Source: Phoronis pallida (Eukaryota; Phoronida; Phoronidae). Taken from it: 10,938 nt of DNA. Made by a program: the position numbers and the translations under genes. The notes below the pieces were generated by a model. It did not search any database. It was not told the origin of the DNA and saw only the letters and a list, made by a program, of their open reading frames with translations. The stretch spans positions 1 through 10,938 of the forward strand of contig JAOXYC010221128.1 in NCBI GenBank assembly GCA_028565715.1, given 5' to 3'. Shown piece after piece: positions 1 to 7,800 of the stretch; positions within the stretch are counted from its first letter, which is position 1; each line of letters begins with the position of its first letter.

Positions 1-277
1 CCTTTTGGACATATTTTTTTCTAGAAATTCATTGTGCTGTTTGAGGTGCACAGCAAAAGTAAAATGTCAGTCATTCTATTTAAGGAGGCACTGACATGTA
101 GTTTCCTGGGTACTTGAGTCTGAAGCTGGGTGGTCACTTTCAGTGCTGCCTTCACCAAACAATTAATGCCAGACTGAAAAATAATCAAGATTGTCACATG
201 CTGCACATAAAAGACACGTATGCATTTGGAAAAAAAATCCAGTTCAAATCTAATCCTGTATTTTTTTGGCTCAAATC

Positions 278-560
278 AAAAATCATGTCCACAGTCAAAT
301 TTCACCTCAAAAATGTGTGTTTTTGGAAAGTATCTCCCCTTTGGTTCTCTTAACCACGCCTGTTCAGAAACTTTCTGTCGATGACTACAGGGGCTTTATC
401 ATGGGCCTTTAAAATGAGGTGGAAATCAATAAAACTATACCAGGACCTTTTGCCAAAAAATCAAACTTCTGAACCTCCCCCACATTGTTTTCCGACAGAT
501 GGAGCCAGTCTGCTTTTCACAGCTGCACTGTAAAAATGGGTCGGTGGACATGACTTTTTC
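278..560. repeat. Weak inverted repeat pair, possibly an old palindromic element
   Basis: aaaaatcatgtccac at 278-292 faces gtggacatgactttttc at 544-560, its near-exact complement. A second weaker pair is nested inside, tttcacctca near 299 facing tgaggtggaaa near 415. No terminal duplication is visible. It may be a decayed foldback element. Confidence 0.35.
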
Positions 561-676
561 ATTTTTTCATTCAGAACAAAGTCTACTACCAACATTTTCA
601 CAAACAAATGATGTGCAATAAATATGGAACTGATGTCTGCACTCGAACCTGGGATTTGTCCACTATTACTGAAATA

Positions 677-746
677 GGCACTGGCCAGTTCGAAAATGTG
701 GCTATATACTACCATTTCGAAAATGTGTCTATATCTGGTCAGTGCC
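677..746. repeat. Small inverted repeat enclosing a short tandem duplication
   Basis: ggcactggccag (677-688) faces ctggtcagtgcc (735-746) with one mismatch. The interior consists of two near-copies of ttcgaaaatgtg(g/t)ctatat at about 689-708 and 716-734. It ends about 10 nt before the 320-bp palindromic element. Confidence 0.55.
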
Positions 747-754
747 ACCTTAAA

Positions 755-1075
755 TGTATTTGCAATTATTTCTGAATGTTCTCTTGGATGGTCTACACTG
801 CTATCATTATGCTAGAAAAATCAATTATAGTGAAAAAAAAATTCTTGAAAAAAATTGTAATTTTGATCAAATCTGTGATGTCACTGGCATGCAATTCATA
901 GCTTATTTTTCCAATGTGTTAAGCTTAGTTGACTTGCGTGCCAGTGACATCACACATTTGATCATAATATCAAAAATAATTTTTTCAAACATTTTTTTTC
1001 ACTAAAATTGATTTTCTAGCATAATGATAGCATTGTGTATCATCCTAGAGATCATTCAGAAATAGTTGCAAATAC
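755..1075. repeat. Palindromic MITE-like foldback element (about 320 bp)
   Basis: The left arm (about 756-895) and right arm (about 935-1075) are imperfect reverse complements along almost their whole length. The outer ends match as gtatttgcaa(t/c)tatttctgaatg, given here in one orientation. The inner arms share a 15-nt block, 875-889 against 939-953 (gtgatgtcactggca and its complement). The loop is only about 40 nt. There is no coding potential, and the target-site duplication is unclear. It lies upstream of the proposed start exon, in the 5' flank or a UTR intron. Confidence 0.8.
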
Positions 1076-1240
1076 CTCTAATACTACACATCATTTTAAC
1101 ATCAGTCGGATATGACGATAAATTAAATCCCTGCAATCAAACGAGCATTTAGTGAGTGTGTGCAATTCCAATGTCAAAAGACATATTCAGATGCAGAATG
1201 GCTTTAAATGAAATATGCTTTTCTATTTTTACAGTGGTAG

Positions 1241-1348
1241 CAGCCTGAGAGATTAAAGCTGCAGGAGGCTATTTGGATTGCCAAAATCAACCCTTCATTG
1301 AATGTACAAGTTGTGCAAGAATCATTGATGCCATGGTATTTTTACTAT
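1241..1348 (+). pseudogene. Fossil resembling the C-terminus of a GIY-YIG endonuclease (retroelement-derived)
   Basis: One frame reads QPERLKLQEAIWIAKINP then SLNVQ and stops at 1346-1348 after 35 codons; a TAG sits directly before it. The pattern 'K-x-x-E-A-x-x-I-x-x-x-x-P-S-L-N' is what I would expect at the end of GIY-YIG nuclease domains, such as the C-terminal nuclease of Penelope-like retroelements. No GIY or YIG motif or reverse-transcriptase sequence is seen upstream, so at most a terminal scrap remains. Recognition rests on a short segment and is tentative. Confidence 0.35.
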
Positions 1349-1827
1349 TAGTTATATTTAAACATAATGCAGATCTGCATTTTGTATTAACTTTAGTTTG
1401 ATAAGCAGCCTTTATAGTGGAGCTGCTTAAAGAAATCATGCAAATGACAAACAACCCACAGATTTTGCTTACTCGTTCTGTAGCATAAACAAGAGCTCCT
1501 CATAGGATCCTATGATGATGAGTTCTTGAAAACTCAGCAAATCCCTAAGCCTGGCCACTGATATTGATATTTTAAGGTGTGTTTAACCCAAGAAAGCGAA
1601 AGCTTTTAAATATTTTTTGATACATCCATACATTTTAACTGACAGTTATGTCGGCGCTCCTCATGAGTATACCACAAAGTGATTTGTTTGATTTTTCATA
1701 AAACAAAGCCAACGTTTTACCTTTTTGCCAGATCATGCACAAGGGATTATCTTTAACAGTTCGTATTTATCAGACCCGCATGTTATTTTTGAAAATGCAC
1801 ATGTAACATTGCAATCATTTTTTGCAG

Positions 1828-1889
1828 GAAATTTTAATGAGGAGATTACTGAAGAAGTAAAATTTGCGGGATGTCTCATTCTGCCAGAG
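1828..1889 (+). CDS. USP6NL: Probable start-codon exon: 5' UTR 1828-1870, coding 1871-1889
   Basis: A pyrimidine-rich tract ends in ttttttgcag at 1827, and a donor AGAG|gtttgt follows at 1889/1890. ATG at 1871 has G at -3 and encodes MSHSAR plus one base. This is exactly the phase-1 junction that the next exon requires (G + GA = Gly). The resulting N-terminus is about as long as that of vertebrate RN-tre, which starts only a few residues before the aligned segment. TGA at 1850-1852 is in frame upstream, so this exon cannot extend the protein further. The acceptor implies a non-coding exon further upstream, which I could not place. The donor is not optimal (gtttgt), and the N-terminal residues themselves are not conserved enough to prove the exon. 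Confidence 0.6.
1837..1860 (+). promoter_or_regulatory. Seven-codon upstream ORF in the 5' UTR
   Basis: ATG at 1837 opens a frame of seven codons ending in TAA at 1858-1860, 10 nt before the proposed start codon at 1871 and in a different frame. If the exon call is right, the mature leader carries this uORF. With so short a gap, reinitiation at 1871 should be inefficient, so the uORF could lower translation of the GAP. Its ATG has T at -3, a weak context, which favours leaky scanning. This is a reading of the sequence only, and it depends on the exon being real. Confidence 0.35.
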
Positions 1890-4800
1890 GTTTGTACTTG
1901 AAATATCTTTGGTGAAGCTGTTCAATACTTCTTAGAATATAGACCCGCCATTGAGTGCATGCGCCTAATTGCGGAACTGAGGCCCATGTGCCTTAACACA
2001 AGACATTTGAGTAGAAAGAGTGCTGGTTGTGGTGTTAGCCGATATAGGTGCTCATTGGATGTTCTTTAGTAGGAATCGGCTATCAGTGAATGCAATTGAT
2101 ATGATTTTTTCATGAAAACTGTCAACAAACTGATTACGATTACCCAACGTTACTGGTCTCCATCCTTCAAAAGTAACACACGAAACGCCACTCAATAGGA
2201 TTATTTTGATAGCCATTTTATTTACCTAGAGTGTGCCTTTTGGAAGCCTTATGTGCCACCTATGCACCAAGAGACCTAAGTAAAGTAAGTAAGTGCCTGA
2301 CACCACACGTTAGGTTAAAAAATGGCTTATCGAATGTCTATTTTGTTAAAAATATTAAAGGTGCACCTATATTTGGAGAACCAGGACATGCATGCACCTA
2401 ATTACGGATTTTAAGCCCATGTGCCTATGCTTGAGTAGAAAATTGTCTATGTGCTCAATGGGGGGGGCTATACAGTAATATGAATTTTTTCATTTCTCTG
2501 TCAAAAATCAAAGCCACACACTCCCTGATAAACAACCACAAAATCCAAACACTTATAAATGTCATAGCAACTCTTCAATAAGGTCTGTTGACCAAGAATG
2601 AAATGATGAGCTTTAAGAATAGAACTATGTTATAAAACTTCATGTCTGACTTGTATCGAAGATATAAACTTCACTTATTCATTCGTTTTCAAAAAATAAG
2701 GATCCCAATACTGTGTATTTGATATTTTTTAATTAAAATTATCTTTCATTGTGCACATGTTAAATTGCTGAGTGAAAGTGTAGACCATATAATTATAATA
2801 ATTTGATCCATAGTCTGGAGCAATATTCAATAAAGTCACAGATCATTAAAAAGCATTGTGTTTGTCTTAAATATTCATAATAATTTGACTTTTTTCATTT
2901 TCCAGGAGACTATGAACTCCTTTTACAGGCCAACAGAGAAAGGGCCGAAATAGTCAACCGATATGACAGGGTATGTGCAGTATTTGTCTAGATAACCAGT
3001 ATTTTAACCATTTATGCAGCATGACTTGACTTGTCCCACAATTATTTTCCAAACCACAGTTCTGATTTTAATGAAACTCAGAATGTATGTTCCTAGTATG
3101 AACTCACCGGCACCAGTCAATTTTCAGATCATTCGTTCAACCATGGCTCTCCCAGGGATGTTCCTGGGTAAGCTTCAGAGTGTGGTTTTGGGCACACCTG
3201 CTATGGACCACCCTTGTTCCCCTACTATACATGTATTCAATTTTTTTTGATCTGATACTACCATCTACTTTATTTGTATTCCATGTTTTGATCGGATGTA
3301 TTCCTGTTGCGCATACTCGACGCATGGTGTTGCTCTTGTTATGTCACTCTTTACTTTCCAATCTAGATAATTGTGTATATAATAATAATAATGAGTGCAT
3401 TTCTATAGCGCTTTATCTATGAGCACATTCTAAAGCGCTTCACACATTACTATATAACCCAATGTTTGTTGTTCTGTTGCAGGGATCTGAAAGTGCTGAC
3501 CCTTGGGAGAACCCAGACTTCGAAGTGTATCACATAACAGACCGTTATGGTTTTCTACAGTAAGTTTGCACAGTCACCAACAGATTTTTTTTACTTTAAA
3601 TGGATAGACTCATTTTTAATCCTGTTTATTTTTTGTGAAAAGTTAAATGAATGGTTGAAGACAGTGTTTTTAGGGCTGAAATGGTTCAGGAAAGTGTCTG
3701 TTTATTGTTGTTCCTCGGAAACAAAAAAGTTTTCCAGATGATAGATCAACCCTTTCTCCCCTGTCTGCCAAATTTCTTCATTAAAACCTGTCGTAATTGG
3801 TTTTTGGCAATTTTCTCCAAAACTGCTCTGCTGATTTCGACGAAACTGGATACACATACTCTGGTTGATGGTTGGCTGTAATTAAATGGTTTTTCGAGAC
3901 CCACATCAACCGTACTGTCCCTGTTGCCAAAAATAGTAACTTGGGGCAGATGTTCTTGATGATGAATTCCATACCCAAAGAGGCTGTTCGGTCTTCCCTG
4001 CTCAAGCTTTTAATCCGATATTTCTGTTGATTTTCATTCCCTCAATGTGGCCTTTATGTTGCTCTAGTTACAATTGTGCTTTATATTTCAGTGACAAAGA
4101 GCTTCCTTTCAAGAGTGCTATGGAAGCCAAGGTAAGTGGGATCTACAAAAATATGTTGAAAATGTTTGTCTTTGGCCATAGCAATAATAAAAAAAGGAAA
4201 CTATGCAGTTTGTCAATAAGGTGTCCATCTAATCGACCAATACTTTGGTTTGTAGTTTTAAATTCATCCGTTATGTGATAAAGGATCTGTGATTCACCTC
4301 ATTATTTTCTGTACTGCGCACCAGGAAAGACTGGGGACGATCAGGAAATACTGATTGACAGCTGGAAAAGACTAGAGACGTCCAGGAGAGACTGGAGATT
4401 CTTGAAAGTAGATTTTGACGGTGGACTCTGCAGGCATGAAACACGGTACCCCCCATGTAAATAATTATTAATTTATTTGTCTTATTCCTGAAGCAACTGA
4501 CCATTGAGATGGAGCGAACACAAAAGTGGCTTAAGATGACTAAGAAATGGGACAGATACTATCCCGGAGAGAAACTTTCACTGCGAATTTATAAAGGAAT
4601 TCCTAACTCATTGAGGGGTGAGGTTTGGCATCGGTTGCTAAACATTGAAGACATGAAGAGAAAGCAGAAGGGTATTTACAAGGTGAGGTGAAGTTTTGGT
4701 AAACTATTGGGGGCATCAAGGTGTACTTTTAGGGAAGAATCATTTTCACAATGATTAGCTTAAGGCAGGTGAACACAAAGAATCTCATAATTTTGACATT

Positions 4801-7800
4801 TTGAGAAATTTACACCAACTTAACATTCAAACACTGTTTTATTTGATTGAGAACCAATGAAAATAATAGCGATATCCTAAATCAGTTTAATTGAACCATA
4901 TTTTTCCTACAAACTGTACAATTGCACTAATCGCTCACCAGAAAAGTCAATTTTCTGTGGTTTGTGAATTTGAGAAACTGTATGCGGTTATTTTTGAATA
5001 ACTTTTTATTTTGTTGGCGAATTCCCCTCAATTTTTTTCACCATTCTGCTCAACCAGAAAAGTATTTTGTGCCAGGGTTTCAAATTTTATTGAGGTTTTG
5101 ATACTTTTATTTTTGATTGAAGTGTCGTGGTAATTTTTTGCTTGTTCGCCTTTTTTCTCGAAAACCAATCAACTGATTTTGACGAAACTTGGCACACCTG
5201 TTCTTTTGGTAAATGTGCCAGCACCAGTCGCTTTTCGGGTTGTCACGTCTACCCTAACTCCCCCTGTTGGCAGAATTAGTTTGGAAATTGATAACTGCTT
5301 GTTCACACTTTTTCTCGAAAACTGCTCAAAGGATTTTGACGAAACTTGGCACACATGTTTCTTGGTTGAATGCGCCAGCACCAGTTGCTTTTCGGTTCGT
5401 CACGTCTACCCTAACTCCTCCTGTTGGCAGAATTAGTTCGAAAATCGACAATTGGTTGTTCACACTTTTCTTCAAAACCACTTTACAGATTTTGATAAAA
5501 CTTGGCACGTGCATACCTGTGTCAGCACCACTTGCTCTCTGGATCATCACAGCTATCCCAAAACCCCCTGGTGACAGAATTAGTTCATAAATTGACAATA
5601 GCTCGTTTACCTTTTATTGAAAAATGCCTGACAGATTTTGATGAAACTTGGTACGTAGGTACCTTTTGACAATGCGCCAACACCAGTCACTTTTCGGGCC
5701 GTGATGTCTACCCCAACTCCCCCTGGTTCTGGAAGTCGACAATTGTTTGTTTGACCTTTTTTTCATCAATTTTATAAACCTTGCATTGCACTTGCCGTGG
5801 ACGCATTTGTTTAGCGTAGGTATTTTTCATTACGAGACAAGTAATGCCTTGTGCGCATATCAATTAGCTTGGTCTTGTTTGTAGAAAATGAAAGATAGGG
5901 CTCGACGAACATCTCCTGATATTAGACAGATTGATCTCGATGTGAATAGAACTTACAGAAATCACATTATGTTTCGTGAACGATACGGTGTCAAGTAAGT
6001 TATCCTTTCTGCAAAAAGTTACACTCTACTGGTTAATGTTTTGGTTCCTTGTACGGACCGCTTTTCTGAATTTCCTACAATATTTAAAACAAATTTCAAT
6101 ATCTTTTAAAAGTAACAACAAAAACATTTTACTGTAATTATAAATAATGATGAATCTGTTCAAGCAACTATTTTGGTCACATCATGTGACCTAATTTCCT
6201 CAACTGAGGAGAATGTGATGTGAGACCAAAATAGTTGCTTGAACAGATTCCTAATTATTCATAATCAAGTTTCGCAACAGTTGATAGTCTCTATATTGAA
6301 ATCTTACTGTAATGTTATTACTTTTTCCCTACATTTTTGAACAGAAAAATATTAAGATACTGCAACATCTCTTTGTAGTGATAACGTTTTTTTTTATCTC
6401 CCCTGTTTATATTATAGCCAATTACATAGATTGTGTATATATTCCGTTGTGCTGACCATAATTTTGGCCTCATTTGTGAACATGAAGTTAGAGACTTCGA
6501 AACTATTAGTATATTAGTCATTCAAGTTATTTAATTAACCAAAGATGATACATTTTAAAACTATCGTGTTCTTCATTATAACACCATCTTTGTTTACAGA
6601 CAACAAGACTTGTTTCATGTGCTTGCGGCCTACTCTATGTACAACACAGAAGTGGGATATTGTCAAGGCATGAGTCAAATAGCAGCTTTACTACTTATGT
6701 ATATGAATGAGGAGGTGGGTCCAATTACAAATTAATTTAATCTAAATGTGTCATTGGCAATGATCGCATGATTTTGGAAACAAACAAAAATCTTGGTAAT
6801 AGAAACTTGTACATGTAATTGTTATTGTCCTACTAAAATGACTTGGTAGGTAGGGGATTTTTGTAACATTAACGTAGGAACAATTAGTCCTGTACCAAAT
6901 GATGATTTTTTTTTCAATTGGCTTGATGCACCACCCTAGCCAATGACATTGAGTGGGTCTTTTTTCTCAAACAAAAAACCAAATACTGACATTTGGAATG
7001 AAAAAAGCACAAAAATTTTATAAGTTTTAAACCACATTTACTAAAACACTTTTTCATTAAATTTATTGCTTTATTCTATTTAATTCTAATTATTTTAATA
7101 ATGATAATAATACCCAGTGCTTATATAGCGCTTTTTATTCGAAGCGCTTTACAATTCTCAATATCATTACCCACGCTGCGGATCTGTTCACTCAAGTACA
7201 ATTTCAACTCCCCGGGGAGCAATAGATTAAAATTCAAAAAGAAACTTTGATGTTACGGTCCAGTAATTAGTATTTTATTTTAAGGATGCATTTTGGGGAC
7301 TTTCTTCTTTACTCACATCAGAAAGACACAGGATGCATGGTAAGTGTGAGCAATAGTGACGCTTATTTTATATTGACTCTGCGTTGGTCCCAATCTGGCG
7401 TCAAAATGCAAATCAACTAGAATGTTGTGTACAAATCCTTCCTTGAACACAATGTACTTGCATCTGAGTCAAAAATCAAAAAAATCTGCAAAGTAGTGAT
7501 TTGAGAGCTTTTATGTCCCGATTTTAACCTACTCATTCTCTTAAGAGTGGGTTTGACTTTTATCTGATAAAAAGCTCTGAAATTAACTTTGATGCCAGTA
7601 AGTAATGTTCAACAAAGAACTCATACACAAAATTTATAGTTGATTTGCATTTTGACGACGGATTTGAACCAACGCACAGACAGTATTTCATATTGACTAA
7701 CATGTGCATCTTCCAGACGAATGGGCCAGCTCCAAAAATTATTTGCAAATGATAACAAAAGCAACAGATTTTGCATAAATTAAAATCTGATGAAATCCTG

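Larger units (their letters stand above)
1..754. other. 5' flanking or UTR-intron sequence without a supported gene
   Basis: AT-rich sequence with only weak inverted repeats (278-560, 677-746). Small open frames here lack any recognisable protein pattern, splice context or start context. No promoter elements could be identified with confidence. Confidence 0.6.

Noticed and set aside
640-690. tRNA-like internal promoter (B-box-like ggttcgag on the minus strand, complement near 647)
   Set aside because: The T-stem does not pair, the A-box match is poor and offset, and no tRNA body can be folded. At best a worn SINE trace.
461-748. 95-codon open frame on the minus strand
   Set aside because: Its start runs through the small inverted and tandem repeat at 677-746. 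No protein family pattern, and no splice sites linking it to other coding segments.
1663-1678. Alternative start exon: ATG at 1663 with a phase-1 gt at 1679
   Set aside because: The phase fits, but the donor (CAAA|gtgatt) is poorer than AGAG|gtttgt, and no convincing acceptor or leader was seen. The 1828-1889 exon is better on both counts.
2273-2298. taag-type short tandem repeat with gtaagtaag resembling a splice donor
   Set aside because: The frames reaching it from the nearby ATGs end in TAA before the donor, so it does not form a coding first exon. It is better seen as a small simple repeat.
5169-5598. Overlapping open frames on both strands with repeated peptide strings
   Set aside because: The peptide repetition is only the translation of the ~155-bp tandem array. 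The frames change between units, and there is no start context or homology.
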